A stretch of DNA of 64,000 bases from Methanoplanus limicola DSM 2279 (GCF_000243255.1 NZ_CM001436.1:2526635-2590634); one strand, 5' to 3'; numbered from the stretch's first letter, positions 33,546 through 42,792 are shown. The notes: a model not told the origin generated them from the sequence alone. Numbers and translations: made by a program.

Positions 33546-33587
33546 CATGAAAGTTACTCTGTAACTTACATGAAATATAATTTCATG
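33546..33587 (+). promoter_or_regulatory. Shared desulfurase promoter element (nifS side)
   Basis: CATGAAAGTTAC (33546-33557), TCT, GTAACTTACATG (33561-33572). Overlapping its last four bases is CATGAAATATAATTTCATG (33569-33587), a perfect palindrome around the TATA box. The same two palindromes occur upstream of sufS. Start of transcription would fall near 33605, 50-60 bases before the gene. Confidence 0.75.
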
Positions 33588-33662
33588 AACGTTTATACAG
33601 TTATCCGTCAACAAAAAAAATATATGCTTAAGATATAAATTTCACAGGAGATGCAGTCTGAA

Positions 33663-34844
33663 ATGACAGATAAAACACGTATGATTTACATGGACAACGC
33701 CGCAACAACACCTTTGAGACCGGAAGTTTTTGATGCGATGATTCCCTTTATGACACATAATTTTGGAAATCCGTCCTCTCTTTATGATATAGCCAAAATA
33801 TCCCGCGAGGCGGTTGCAAAAGCACGCTCTCAGGTCGCAGCGGCAATAGGTGCACAGCCAAAAGAGATCTATTTCACATCCGGAGGAACGGAGTCTGACA
33901 ACTGGGCGATTAAAGGTGTCTGTTTTGCAAACCAAAACAAAGGAAAACACATTATTACAACCTCTGTTGAACATCATGCAGTCTCACACACATGCAAATG
34001 GCTTGAAAAACAGGGATTTGAAGTAACTTATATTCCTGTTGATAATTACGGCCTTGTTGACCCTGATGATGTCTCAGCTGCAATCCGGGATGACACCATA
34101 CTTATCACAATAATGTTTGCAAACAACGAAATCGGAACAATTGAGCCAATAGCAGAAATCGGAAAAATTGCACGTGAGAGAGGAATATTATTTCATACTG
34201 ATGCTGTTCAGGCAGTCGGGCATGTACCGATTGACGTTGTTTCGATGAATATTGATATGCTCTCACTCTCAGGCCATAAGTTTAACGGCCCTAAGGGGAC
34301 AGGTGCTTTATACATCGGAAAGAGGGTTAAGATTGATCCCCTGATGCACGGCGGTGATCAGGAGAGAAGGAGGCGTGCCGGAACAGAGAATGTGCCGGGA
34401 ATTGTGGGTCTTGGTCTTGCACTTGAACTTTCCGTGTCTGAGATGGAGGAGAGTTCAAAAAGACTGATTCGTCTCAGAAACCGACTGACAGAGGGCCTGT
34501 TAAGGATTCCAAGGTCGCATATTTCCGGACATCCTGAGGAGAGACTACCAAACAACGTAAGTATTATCTTTGAGTACATTGAAGGAGAGTCAATACTCCT
34601 GATGTTAAACAGAAAGGGGATATCGGCATCGACAGGAAGTGCCTGCAATTCTGCATCCTTAGAGCCTTCGCATGTTTTAATGGCATGCGGCTTCAATCCG
34701 GAGATTGTGCACGGTTCACTCAGACTGACACTCGGGCACTCAACAACGGATGAGGATGTGGATTATGTCTTAGAGACTGTTCCTGAAATTGTGCAGAAGC
34801 TTCGCAATATGTCACCTCTGACACCTCCTGAACTGCGAAGCTGA
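33663..34844 (+). CDS. nifS: Cysteine desulfurase, NifS/IscS type (group I)
   Basis: 393 residues from the ATG at 33663. An earlier ATG at 33651 touches the GGAG and so is less likely to be used with it. Blocks: YMDNAATTPLRPEVFDAM, TSGGTESDNWAIKG, TSVEHHAV, MFANNEIGTIEP, HTDAVQAVGHVP, SLSGHKFNGPKGTGAL with the PLP Lys, and the STGSACNSASLEPSHVL loop with the active-site Cys. It gives persulfide sulfur to the scaffold encoded 54 bases downstream (iscU). This is the second desulfurase of the window. Confidence 0.93.
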   Translation: MTDKTRMIYMDNAATTPLRPEVFDAMIPFMTHNFGNPSSLYDIAKISREAVAKARSQVAAAIGAQPKEIYFTSGGTESDNWAIKGVCFANQNKGKHIITTSVEHHAVSHTCKWLEKQGFEVTYIPVDNYGLVDPDDVSAAIRDDTILITIMFANNEIGTIEPIAEIGKIARERGILFHTDAVQAVGHVPIDVVSMNIDMLSLSGHKFNGPKGTGALYIGKRVKIDPLMHGGDQERRRRAGTENVPGIVGLGLALELSVSEMEESSKRLIRLRNRLTEGLLRIPRSHISGHPEERLPNNVSIIFEYIEGESILLMLNRKGISASTGSACNSASLEPSHVLMACGFNPEIVHGSLRLTLGHSTTDEDVDYVLETVPEIVQKLRNMSPLTPPELRS

Positions 34845-34898
34845 GAGATGAATAATGAAAAATTAAAAAAAGGAAAATAGAGATAAAAGGTGATTTTG

Positions 34899-35315
34899 AT
34901 GGATTACAGCGAGACTGTTATGGATCATTTCGAAAACCCGAGAAATATGGGAACTATCGAGGGTGCTGACGGCATCGGAGAGGAAGGAAACCCGCAGTGC
35001 GGTGATATCATGAAGATTTACATCAAAGTTGACGAAAACAGGATTTCTGATGTGAAGTTTCAGACATTCGGGTGTGGGGCTGCGGTTGCGTCAAGCAGCA
35101 TGGCAACCGAGCTTATCAAAGGAAAGACGCTTGAGGAGGCATGGGAGCTTTCAAACAAAGCGGTCGCAGAGGCACTAGAAGGTCTTCCCCCGCAGAAGAT
35201 GCACTGCTCTGTTCTTGCAGAGGATGCAATTCACAAAGCGATAAATGATTACCGTGTGAAACAGGGGCTTTCCCCGTGGGAAGAGAGGGCCGGAAAAGAG
35301 ACCCATCATCATTAA
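34899..35315 (+). CDS. iscU: Iron-sulfur cluster scaffold IscU/NifU
   Basis: 138 residues from the ATG at 34899, fixed by AAGGTGAT 4 bases upstream. Conserved: YSETVMDHFENPRNMG, NPQCGDIMKIYI (Cys and Asp ligands), TFGCGAAVASSSMATE (second Cys), and PPQKMHCSVLAEDAI (third Cys). It assembles clusters from desulfurase sulfur. A His-rich tail (THHH) is present. It is downstream of nifS in the same operon. Confidence 0.93.
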   Translation: MDYSETVMDHFENPRNMGTIEGADGIGEEGNPQCGDIMKIYIKVDENRISDVKFQTFGCGAAVASSSMATELIKGKTLEEAWELSNKAVAEALEGLPPQKMHCSVLAEDAIHKAINDYRVKQGLSPWEERAGKETHHH

Positions 35316-35368
35316 ATCTCTATTTTTATACCGACTATCCGATCTTTTCCTCTGGAATGCGGGTGCTG

Positions 35369-36133
35369 TCAGATCTGATCGAGTTGTCCGGACAGTTCAA
35401 GAACTGAATTTATCGTTTTGTAACCTTTTTTTGTGATCATATAATCTCCCCGCTCGTGCATCTGAAGGATCATCTCCGAATCTGCCAGTTTTTTTATATG
35501 GAATAGGAGATTTCCGCCACGGAGACCTGTTATATGCGATATCTCCGAGAATGTTCTCCTCTGAGTGGTAAGTGATTTTAGGATCTGGAATCTTTGGATA
35601 TTTGCAAGAGGTTCGAGGATGTCTCTGACAACTTTTGCATCGTCGATCTCCAGAGTCTTATCTTCATCTTTGACTCTGTTATATATTCCAAGTGATTCCA
35701 TCAGGTCGACCTGTTTTTCAAACAGACGCCCGACCTCCGAAAAGCAGGTGCCGCATTTATCCGAAGGGCCTTTACTTCTGAGGGTTTTCAGATCATCCCT
35801 GTATGAATTTATGATCTCTTCGGAGACACTTCCGTCTTCTATGTGCCTGGAAGTCTTCCTGAGAAAATCCATAAATACTTCGTAGCATTTATCCCGCATT
35901 GAGCAGCTGTCAACCATGTGTGCAAAAAGATCGCTTCCGGCGGTCTTCACATGCTGCTCTCTGAACAGGTCTGCATAGTCAGCTTTCAGCTTGTTAAGTA
36001 TCAGATCGGTATGCTGACGGCCGGAGTTCGTTATGAATCTTCTGAGTTCCGTCCTGAGTTCGGATATCTCGTCTTTCAGCTCGCTGATATCGGGCGGGCC
36101 ATCCTGTGTTGTCTCCATGATATCTATATCCAT
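35369..36133 (-). CDS. ArsR-type winged-helix regulator with N-terminal Cys-bearing domain
   Basis: 254 residues. N-terminal coiled region (about 10-45), a helical middle with four Cys (SCSMRDKC and DKCGTC), and a C-terminal winged helix of ArsR type (about 175-250: LANIQRFQILKSLTTQ, FSEISHITGLRGGNLLFHIKKL). The Cys pairs could bind a metal or cluster. It is convergent with iscU and divergent from the Cys-rich small gene at 36257. Targets unknown. Confidence 0.75.
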   Translation of the reverse strand: MDIDIMETTQDGPPDISELKDEISELRTELRRFITNSGRQHTDLILNKLKADYADLFREQHVKTAGSDLFAHMVDSCSMRDKCYEVFMDFLRKTSRHIEDGSVSEEIINSYRDDLKTLRSKGPSDKCGTCFSEVGRLFEKQVDLMESLGIYNRVKDEDKTLEIDDAKVVRDILEPLANIQRFQILKSLTTQRRTFSEISHITGLRGGNLLFHIKKLADSEMILQMHERGDYMITKKGYKTINSVLELSGQLDQI

Positions 36134-36256
36134 ATTATATTTTCAGGTAATTTTTATTCATGGTTCAGGTCATAATTCTGTACCTGGACTCTTATGTATA
36201 TTTTTATGACGCTAAAATATATATTAATAACCGTCAAAGTAGTTCTGGTGACAAAA

Positions 36257-36424
36257 ATGTCGAAATGGAATTACACAGGAAAAAACGTATCGGTGGAGAA
36301 AGCCGAAGAGTCGCTGAAGGCGGTAAAGAGTGCATGCTTCGGATGTGATACACACAGCCCGGACTGTTCGATCGCAAAAGCTGCCGGCGACATCGCAGCT
36401 ATGACTGAGGAGGAAAGACTATGA
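36257..36424 (+). CDS. Small cysteine-rich protein
   Basis: 55 residues from the ATG at 36257; the longer frame upstream has no ribosome site. Core SACFGCDTHSPDCSIAKAAGDI holds three Cys (CxxC and a later Cys). Its stop overlaps the start of the MTH865 gene (ATGA), so the two are translated together. Family not recognised; metal binding is a reasonable guess. Confidence 0.65.
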   Translation: MSKWNYTGKNVSVEKAEESLKAVKSACFGCDTHSPDCSIAKAAGDIAAMTEEERL

Positions 36425-36678
36425 GTGAAGATAAAGGACCTTCAGTAAAGGACCAGATCCATGCCCAGATCACCGGTGCTCTCGCCGGTGCAGAGTTCCC
36501 GATTCAAACGCCTGAAGATCTCATCGCGGCGTTTCCGGACGGAGCGGATACAGCGTGCTGTGCCGGTGACCTGAAGGTGACCGCAGGGGAAGCCGGGAAA
36601 CTGCTCAAACCTGACGATTTCCCATTTAAAAGTGCAAAAGATGTCGCGGACGTCATTGTCACAAGGGCAGGGCTCTGA
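36421..36678 (+). CDS. MTH865-family protein
   Basis: 85 residues. Matches the MTH865 pattern: QITGALAGAEFPIQTPEDLIAAFPDG, then TAGEAGKLL, then DFPFKSAKDVADVIVTRAGL, with full family length. The fold is a small helical EF-hand-like one, and function is unknown. It is translationally coupled to the Cys-rich protein upstream. A T-run after the stop (CCGCTTTTTTTTAT) may terminate the transcript. Confidence 0.88.
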   Translation: MSEDKGPSVKDQIHAQITGALAGAEFPIQTPEDLIAAFPDGADTACCAGDLKVTAGEAGKLLKPDDFPFKSAKDVADVIVTRAGL

Positions 36679-36808
36679 TTTATCTGCCCGTCCCCGCTTT
36701 TTTTTATCAAATGGTTTTAAAATTACCAAAGGATTATAGAACTAAAACGAGGTAAGTCCTTAAGATCTTTCAGGTGAATTACTATAATTCAGCCCCCGAA
36801 ATACTGAT

Positions 36809-36917
36809 CTCAAATAGTAATAGAATCCGGAATAGTGATCACAAATGGTAATAGTATCCGGAATAGTGATCATAAATGGTAATAGTATCCGGAATAGTGA
36901 TCTCAAATAGTAATAGT
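36809..36917. repeat. 31-base tandem repeat, about 3.5 units
   Basis: Units at 36809-36839, 36840-36870 and 36871-36901, with a partial unit to 36917. The consensus is CNCAAATGGTAATAG followed by TATCCGGAATAGTGAT, with few differences. It sits in the gap between the MTH865 gene and the convergent HxlR regulator, where neither has a promoter. The rest of this 316-base gap (36679-36994) shows nothing else. Confidence 0.85.
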
Positions 36918-36994
36918 CATTCATGAACCAGCCAGTTCACAGATAATGAATGAAACGGTGTACTGTTTCATAGGAGTTTGAGATCACCGGGAAA

Positions 36995-37354
36995 TTAGAG
37001 GACGCACTCGCGGCAGTCCTGGTCCCCGCAGGCAACGTTTTCTATCTTCCATTTAAGCGCCCATTTTTTTATATCAGAAATTATACCGATTATCTCAATG
37101 CCGCTCACGGTCAGGGAATATTCGGTCCTGACAGGAAATGACCGTGAGTCGACCCTCCGATTTACAATATTCTCCTCTTCAAGCTCCTTTAAACGTTCGG
37201 AGAGCAACTTTGATGTGATTCCCGGAATTGATTCCTTTAATTCAGAAAACCTCAGAGTGTAATTTTCTCCTTTATATAGCTCGAGAACTATCAGGAGTGT
37301 CCATTTTTTCGTAAGATAGCGGACGGTCTGGTAGACAGTGCATGACTGATCCAT
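36995..37354 (-). CDS. HxlR-family transcriptional regulator
   Basis: 119 residues. Winged helix of the HxlR/DUF24 type: KKWTLLIVLELYKGENYTLRFSELKESIPGITSKLLSERLKELEEENIV with the wing at SRSFPVRTEYSLT. Cys5 near the N-terminus and a Cys-rich end (ACGDQDCRECVL) could sense redox or nitrosative state. It is divergent from hcp and separated by an 84-base region with a spaced inverted repeat, so it probably controls hcp and itself. Confidence 0.88.
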   Translation of the reverse strand: MDQSCTVYQTVRYLTKKWTLLIVLELYKGENYTLRFSELKESIPGITSKLLSERLKELEEENIVNRRVDSRSFPVRTEYSLTVSGIEIIGIISDIKKWALKWKIENVACGDQDCRECVL

Positions 37355-37370
37355 GGTATAGTTTTAGAAA

Positions 37371-37420
37371 CTTTTTGATATTTATACCTGAGTATCCTAT
37401 ACATACATTGTATCAAAAAG
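37371..37420. promoter_or_regulatory. Inverted repeat between hxlR-type gene and hcp
   Basis: CTTTTTGATA (37371-37380) and its perfect complement TATCAAAAAG (37411-37420) are 30 bases apart, with CCTATACATA between them. The 40-base centre spacing (about four helix turns) suits two regulator dimers on one face of the DNA. Confidence 0.6.
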
Positions 37421-37438
37421 ATATTGTGGTGAACAAAT

Positions 37439-39052
37439 ATGTTCTGTTATCAGTGTGAAGAGACGTTAAACGGAAAAGGATGCACTAAAAAAGGTATCTG
37501 CGGAAAGGACGAGGGAACTGCAAATCTAATCGACCTTCTGATATATCTGTGCAAAGGAATATCGGTCAGAAATATGGCTGCAATGGAGAAAGGCGCCGGA
37601 AATCCTGATGCGGGGACTTTCATAATGGACTCGCTTTTTACGACGCTGACAAATGTCAATTTCGATAAAGACCGCTACTATCAGCTTATCAACGAGGCTA
37701 TTGCAGTCAGGGACTCAATACCAAAAACCGGTGATGCTGAACATGACGCCTGCACATGGAAGCCAAAAGAGAAATCCGAAATTGAAGAAAAGGCAAAAGT
37801 GGTCGGGGTGCTCTCAACAGACAACGAGGATGTGAGGTCCCTTCGAGAACTTTTGGTCTACGGGCTTAAGGGAGTATCCGCTTACTATCATCATGCGGCA
37901 ATACTCGGGTTTACCGATGATGAAATCCCGGTATTCGTCCAGAAAGGTCTTGCATCAACTCTTAAAGATCTGAACGTAGATGAGATGACCGGACTTGTTT
38001 TGGAGTGCGGCGGAGTAGGGGTTAAGACACTCGAACTTCTTGACAGGGCGCATACAACTACATTTGGAAAGCCTGAGATTACAACCGTAAAGACAACAGT
38101 AAGAGACCGCCCGGCAATTCTCATTTCAGGACATGATCTATTAGATCTGAAGATGCTTCTTGAGCAGACGAAGGGAACGGGTGTGGATGTATATACGCAT
38201 GGTGAGATGCTTCCGGCACACGGCTATCCGGCATTTAAGGGAACTGACAATCTTGTCGGGAACTACGGACGTTCATGGTGGCACCAGAAGGAAGAGTTTG
38301 AGTCGTTCAACGGCCCGGTCCTGATAACGACCAACTGTATTGTTCCGCCAAAGGACTCATACAAAGACCGCGTATACACAACAAGTGTTGTGGGTTATCC
38401 CGGATTAAAGCACATAAAAGCTGATGAGAAAGGATACAAGGACTTCTCCGCAATTATTGAGCATGCAAAGAAATGCAGCCCGCCTGAGGCTGTCGGAAAT
38501 GGCAGCGATCTGATTACAGGCTGTGCACATGACGCTGTTTTAGCCCTTGCAGGCCCGGTTACGGATGCAATCAAAAACGGTGCAATCAGACGGTTCATCG
38601 TTATGGCCGGATGTGACGGAAGGCACAGGGAGCGTGAGTATTATACTGAGTTTGCAAAAGCCCTCCCCGCCGACACTGTGATCCTTACGGCGGGTTGTGC
38701 GAAATACAGATACAACAGCTTAGGTCTTGGAGATATCGGCGGAATCCCGCGTGTTCTTGATGCGGGGCAGTGTAATGACAGCTACTCGCTCGTTGTAATC
38801 GCCAAAGCTCTTGCGGAAGCGTTCGGTGTTGATATAAACGAGCTTCCGGTATCATACAACATCGCATGGTATGAGCAGAAAGCGGTGCTGGTCCTTCTTG
38901 CACTGTTAAATCTCGGAATAAAAAATATCACCATCGGACCTGTTCTTCCGGCATTTGTCTCACCGGCAGTTCTTGACGTTCTGGTGAAGAATTTCGGCCT
39001 TGGAAAGAACAGCACGGTTGAAGATGACCTGAAAAGGATGGTTCCCAAATAA
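37439..39052 (+). CDS. hcp: Hydroxylamine reductase / hybrid-cluster protein
   Basis: 537 residues. N-terminal [14 protein letters not shown] with the proximal cluster Cys residues, [10 protein letters not shown], the hybrid-cluster ligands in [34 protein letters not shown], then TAGCAKYRY. Hcp acts on nitric oxide or hydroxylamine and protects against nitrosative stress. It is divergent from an HxlR regulator and is followed 52 bases later by a small Cys-rich gene. Confidence 0.93.
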   Translation: MFCYQCEETLNGKGCTKKGICGKDEGTANLIDLLIYLCKGISVRNMAAMEKGAGNPDAGTFIMDSLFTTLTNVNFDKDRYYQLINEAIAVRDSIPKTGDAEHDACTWKPKEKSEIEEKAKVVGVLSTDNEDVRSLRELLVYGLKGVSAYYHHAAILGFTDDEIPVFVQKGLASTLKDLNVDEMTGLVLECGGVGVKTLELLDRAHTTTFGKPEITTVKTTVRDRPAILISGHDLLDLKMLLEQTKGTGVDVYTHGEMLPAHGYPAFKGTDNLVGNYGRSWWHQKEEFESFNGPVLITTNCIVPPKDSYKDRVYTTSVVGYPGLKHIKADEKGYKDFSAIIEHAKKCSPPEAVGNGSDLITGCAHDAVLALAGPVTDAIKNGAIRRFIVMAGCDGRHREREYYTEFAKALPADTVILTAGCAKYRYNSLGLGDIGGIPRVLDAGQCNDSYSLVVIAKALAEAFGVDINELPVSYNIAWYEQKAVLVLLALLNLGIKNITIGPVLPAFVSPAVLDVLVKNFGLGKNSTVEDDLKRMVPK

Positions 39053-39104
39053 TTTTTTGTAACTATTCGCCCCCACACACCTTTGAATAAAGAAGATCGG
39101 TGAT

Positions 39105-39236
39105 ATGGATATAGCTGAGGATAACCCTGAAACCGTTATTTCGGCAGCCCGGGAGGGTAAATGTGTCTTCCGGGATGATAAAGAAGAGAAGGAATCAGGC
39201 AAAAAAGCCACCGGCTGCGGCGGCGGATGCAGGTGA
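39105..39236 (+). CDS. Small protein with a CGGGC end, downstream of hcp
   Basis: 43 residues: MDIAEDNPETVISAAREG, then KCVFRDDKEEKESGKK, then ATGCGGGCR. GGTGAT lies immediately before the ATG. The close Cys pair CGGGC and the Lys/Glu-rich middle suggest a small metal- or redox-binding protein, but I know no family. The 52-base spacing from hcp makes co-transcription likely. Confidence 0.55.
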   Translation: MDIAEDNPETVISAAREGKCVFRDDKEEKESGKKATGCGGGCR

Positions 39237-39543
39237 TAATTATTAAAACCGATTATCTGAGATGAGATGCCGCCCGCCTGAAAAGATCCATGAGAAAAAT
39301 CCAAAAGATTTTATAATCCAAAACATACCGTGAAAATACCGGCTACAACCTCTGAAAATATCAAAATATTCTTTTTTACATGAAGCATCTGTTTCATGAT
39401 TGTTTTTTAGGAAATCTGACTTTGAATACTAAACTTTTAACACCTGTAAAATAATGAAATCCAAAAAAGTAATCTAAATTGCTTTATTTTATTAATCAAA
39501 CACTAAAAAATTGTTAAAAGGCTAATATCTATTATTCAGCCTC
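39237..39543. other. 307-base AT-rich gap
   Basis: No gene. It holds a short hairpin, CATGAA with TTCATG around AGCATCTGT (about 39380-39396), and otherwise AT-rich sequence without known sites. Confidence 0.5.
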
Positions 39544-40482
39544 TCATTTATAATTACAAAAAGATCCGCATCTTCTGCACCCTTCATTGCATGGTTCAAC
39601 ATGTATTGTTACAACTGATCTGGGATATTCAAACTTTATATCTGATTCGAGGTGATCTGTAAGGTCATGAGACTGCTGAACAGAGACATCACCTGCAACC
39701 ACAAGGTGAAAATTTATGAATATCTGAGGGCCGGCCCTTCTTGTCCTTAGATCATGAAAACCTGCATATTTTGATGAATGTTCACAGATTATCTCTTTTA
39801 TCCGGTCTTTATCTCTTTCAGGAATACTTCTGTCAATAAGATTATGCAGTGTTCTCTTAGTGAGATCAAATGCAGCCTTTAAAATTACAAGAGCAACCCC
39901 TATTGCAATAACTGAATCTAATGCAGTTATTCCTGTTATCTGAATGAGAATCAGACCTGCAAAAACACCCAGTGAAGTGTAAACATCAGTTCGCAGATGC
40001 CATGCATCACTCTCAAGTGCAATTGATTCGGTATCTTTTCCCACTTTCATCAGTTTTTCTGAGACAAACCAGTTGACAGTTGCCGAAATCCCCATAACCA
40101 CGATTCCTGCCATCAGCATTTCAAAAGGAATAACGGCATGTCCCCCGCCTGTTAATTTTGACACAGCTTCGAAAATTATCAGAATTGCGGCAATAAAGAT
40201 AAGTAATGCCTCAATCAGTCCTGAGATGTCTTCAAATTTACCATGGCCGAATTCATGCTCATGATCAGGCGGTTCGGCAGATTTTCTGACAGAGATAAAA
40301 GCTATAACTGATGCAAGAAGGTCCATTCCTGAATGGATAGCTTCCGAAATAATACTGACAGAGCCAATTGAAACTCCGACAATTAATTTCATAGTAAAAA
40401 GACCACTGTTTGACAGGATTGAAAGTCTTGCAGTACTTTCTTTTAATTCTTCAGGTGAAATATTTTGATCTGCAGGAATCAT
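39544..40482 (-). CDS. Cation diffusion facilitator transporter
   Basis: 312 residues. Six membrane helices: helix 2 HSGMDLLASVIAF carries the first metal ligands (His/Asp), followed by HEHEFGHGKFED in the loop, and helix 5 has the second pair (SDAWHLRTDVYTSL). The cytoplasmic C-terminal domain follows (about 205-300). A Cys-rich tail (EPCNEGCRRCGSFC) is unusual. It exports divalent metal (Zn, Fe, Mn or similar; not decided here) across the cell membrane. It is a single gene. Confidence 0.9.
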   Translation of the reverse strand: MIPADQNISPEELKESTARLSILSNSGLFTMKLIVGVSIGSVSIISEAIHSGMDLLASVIAFISVRKSAEPPDHEHEFGHGKFEDISGLIEALLIFIAAILIIFEAVSKLTGGGHAVIPFEMLMAGIVVMGISATVNWFVSEKLMKVGKDTESIALESDAWHLRTDVYTSLGVFAGLILIQITGITALDSVIAIGVALVILKAAFDLTKRTLHNLIDRSIPERDKDRIKEIICEHSSKYAGFHDLRTRRAGPQIFINFHLVVAGDVSVQQSHDLTDHLESDIKFEYPRSVVTIHVEPCNEGCRRCGSFCNYK

Positions 40483-40665
40483 TTTTGTTATTATTAGTAT
40501 GGACTGAAAACACCATAAGGAATTTGGTAACTTCTGCCCGGTTTGCTGAGTCTGTCCTGTTAACCCTGTTTCTATCAGGAGAGACTCTTATGACGAATAG
40601 TAGCTAATTTTAGTGGATAAGTGAGAGAATTTTAGAATTAAAGTTTACCTTAACCGATGACATAT

Positions 40666-40757
40666 GAAAAATTCAGTGAAAATCAAATTCTGATTATTAT
40701 CTGTCAGTTCAGACCGGCCCGGACGGGTGTGATTCATCTGCCGGCACTGCAACGAGC
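40666..40757. repeat. Dispersed 90-base repeat, copy at the GYD gene
   Basis: It covers the 3' flank and last codons of the GYD gene and recurs at 8529-8615. AAATTCTGATTATTATCTGT and CAGTTCAGACCGGCC are identical in both. Because only this copy has the full gene, it is likely the source. Confidence 0.7.
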
Positions 40758-40978
40758 ATCTCGATTTCCATCCTGTCAGCCCGTCTTAAAACCATATTCA
40801 TTGCAGCCTTCTCGTCCGGAGCTTCAAACATGACAACCGTATCGTATCGTCCAAGCGTCCAGTAAATACCATGGTATTTTATCTCCCCTTCTGTGTCAGT
40901 CTCTATATCTTTCATATTCTGCTCAACAACCTCTTTGCTGAGTGATTTTTTGAATTTTGCAAGTGCAATAAACATCAT
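40709..40978 (-). CDS. GYD-domain protein
   Basis: 89 residues from the ATG at 40978 (an alternative ATG 15 bases upstream touches GGAAGG). FIALAKFKKSLSKEVVEQ starts the ferredoxin-like fold, IYWTLGRYDTVVMFEAPDE holds the GrYD motif that names the family, and it ends VAVPADESHPSGPV. Function in archaea unknown. It is a single gene. Confidence 0.82.
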   Translation of the reverse strand: MMFIALAKFKKSLSKEVVEQNMKDIETDTEGEIKYHGIYWTLGRYDTVVMFEAPDEKAAMNMVLRRADRMEIEMLVAVPADESHPSGPV

Positions 40979-41413
40979 AGCAATAGCCCTCATCCTTCCG
41001 GAGGATAAGTTAACATTAGAGAAGATTATATATAATTATTAGCCGGAAAACCGCCCGTAAAAAATAGGCCGGTTTTCCCGGATTCATTATTTACTGTTGC
41101 AACCGCACCACGGGAAAATGCAACGGTAGCAAAGTTACTGTGCCATTTTCAGGCATAACATTGTGGCACGGTAGAATGTAAATTACATAAACCCAAACAA
41201 GCCATAATCTGAGAATGATTCCTGAAAAAATAATCAAGTTTCATCCAAAACAAAAAAGGTGAAAATTCTGTCGCACCATGGGCCGTTGCAACGGCAGAAT
41301 CCTGTAACTACAGATTCATCCGGAGTATAAATCCGGTATTGACCACAACATCGCTACTGTTCCGGAAAATAGAGAATGGATAGATTTATCACAAAATCAT
41401 CCAAATACACCAT
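40979..41413. other. 435-base gap with hairpins
   Basis: No open frame of note. At 41045-41078 GGAAAACCG pairs with CGGTTTTCC across 16 bases. Further on GTTGCAACCG and variants (TGCAACGG, CCGTTGCAACGG near 41288) recur with inverted copies, so the region could fold, but nothing identifies a known RNA. Confidence 0.4.
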
Positions 41414-42589
41414 ATGAACTTTTCGGCTATCAGCCGGGTGCATACATTTATTCTGTGTGCTGTCATCTTCGGACTGATTTTTTCATGTGGATGTATCTCT
41501 GAATCATCTGTTTCTGAAAACACTTCACCCACAGAGGATACAAACCTGCCGTCTCCCCCGGAGGAGATCAGTGACGGACTACAGGATATTATTACAACCG
41601 GTCTTGAAAAGACCGGAATACCGGGATTATTAATCGAAATTTCAACACCTGAATGGATCTGGAGTTCTGCCGCCGGGAATGCCTCCATTTCCCCCAATGT
41701 TTTAGCAACGCCCGATATGCGTTTCATCATCGCCAGTGTTACCAAATCCATCACCAGCACTGCCATACTGAAACTCAGTGAAGAGGGGAAACTATCCCTT
41801 GATGATACTATCGATCACTGGCTGCCTGAAGAGATAGCAGAAAAAATACCCAACTCCTCCAGGATAACCATACGGCAGCTCCTTGACCATACAAGCGGCA
41901 TTGCTGATTACAACGAAGATGAAATTATCCGGACTGAATACCCAAAACCCGATCTTCCGGTACCATACCAATATGGGATGTGGCAGGGAATCAATGCAAG
42001 CCCACTCTTTGAACCGGGTTCGGACTATGAATATTCAAATGTGAATTATATACTCCTCACCCTGATCATTGACCAGGCAGCCCAGACACCGTATGAGGAC
42101 TACATCACCAGGGCAATTCTTGTACCGGCAGGCATGGATCAGACCTTTGTCCACCGCACCAACAGCATCCCCGGACCACATATGGGGTGCCCTGGAGAAG
42201 AGTACGTTGACGGAGAACTGCCTGATTTTTCAAACCTGTATATTCAGTTTGACAGGGGAGCAGGAGATATCGTCAGTACAACGTCCGATATGAACAGATT
42301 CCATCTTTTACTCGAAGATGCGAAGATCATAAGTCCTGAATCGCTTCAGGAGATGAAAACGATTAACAAAATGGATTATGGACTTGGATACGGAGGCATC
42401 ACCAACTCTTCAATGAATTTAACACTGTGGGGACACACCGGAGGATATCCGGGATCATACACTATGTGGTACTACTGGGAAGAGGAAGATACTGCATTAA
42501 CTATCAATATGAATTCACTTGGAGATATAGGAGGAGCAAACAGGGAGATTCTAATCCCCATTATCAGTTATATTCAGCAACAGGAGTGA
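41414..42589 (+). CDS. Exported serine beta-lactamase-like hydrolase (lipoprotein)
   Basis: 391 residues. The signal peptide ends in a lipobox (IFSCGC at about 22-27), then a Ser/Thr/Pro linker. The catalytic domain has class-C/PBP motifs: SVTKS (SxxK, nucleophile Ser), YSNVNY (YxN) and GHTGGYPG (HxG). Such proteins in archaea are peptidases or esterases rather than true beta-lactamases. The active site faces outside. It is a single gene; substrate unknown. Confidence 0.85.
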   Translation: MNFSAISRVHTFILCAVIFGLIFSCGCISESSVSENTSPTEDTNLPSPPEEISDGLQDIITTGLEKTGIPGLLIEISTPEWIWSSAAGNASISPNVLATPDMRFIIASVTKSITSTAILKLSEEGKLSLDDTIDHWLPEEIAEKIPNSSRITIRQLLDHTSGIADYNEDEIIRTEYPKPDLPVPYQYGMWQGINASPLFEPGSDYEYSNVNYILLTLIIDQAAQTPYEDYITRAILVPAGMDQTFVHRTNSIPGPHMGCPGEEYVDGELPDFSNLYIQFDRGAGDIVSTTSDMNRFHLLLEDAKIISPESLQEMKTINKMDYGLGYGGITNSSMNLTLWGHTGGYPGSYTMWYYWEEEDTALTINMNSLGDIGGANREILIPIISYIQQQE

Positions 42590-42792
42590 AATCACACTCC
42601 TTTTTTCTGCGGCCATAACAATAGAATAGCAGGAACACAATTCAGATAATCTAAATAAGGCCAGAATCAATTTTTTTGCCGCATGTCCATATCAATAAAA
42701 TGATTCACTGCCAGACTATCTTATTATTCACATAGTGAAATAGTGACATATGACCTGTGACTGAATTCTTCCAAGTTTTTCACTCATGGTCA

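Noticed and set aside
36809-36917. Possible CRISPR array
   Set aside because: The 31-base units follow each other without spacers, so it is a tandem repeat, not a CRISPR.
41045-41078. Structured RNA gene in the 40.9-41.4 kb gap
   Set aside because: Hairpins exist but no known RNA family motif is visible, so only a description of the gap is given.
42727-42739. TTCACATAGTGAA between the serine hydrolase and DUF1670 genes
   Set aside because: Palindromic but with a 3-base centre instead of 4, so it is not the same site; no sulfur gene nearby.
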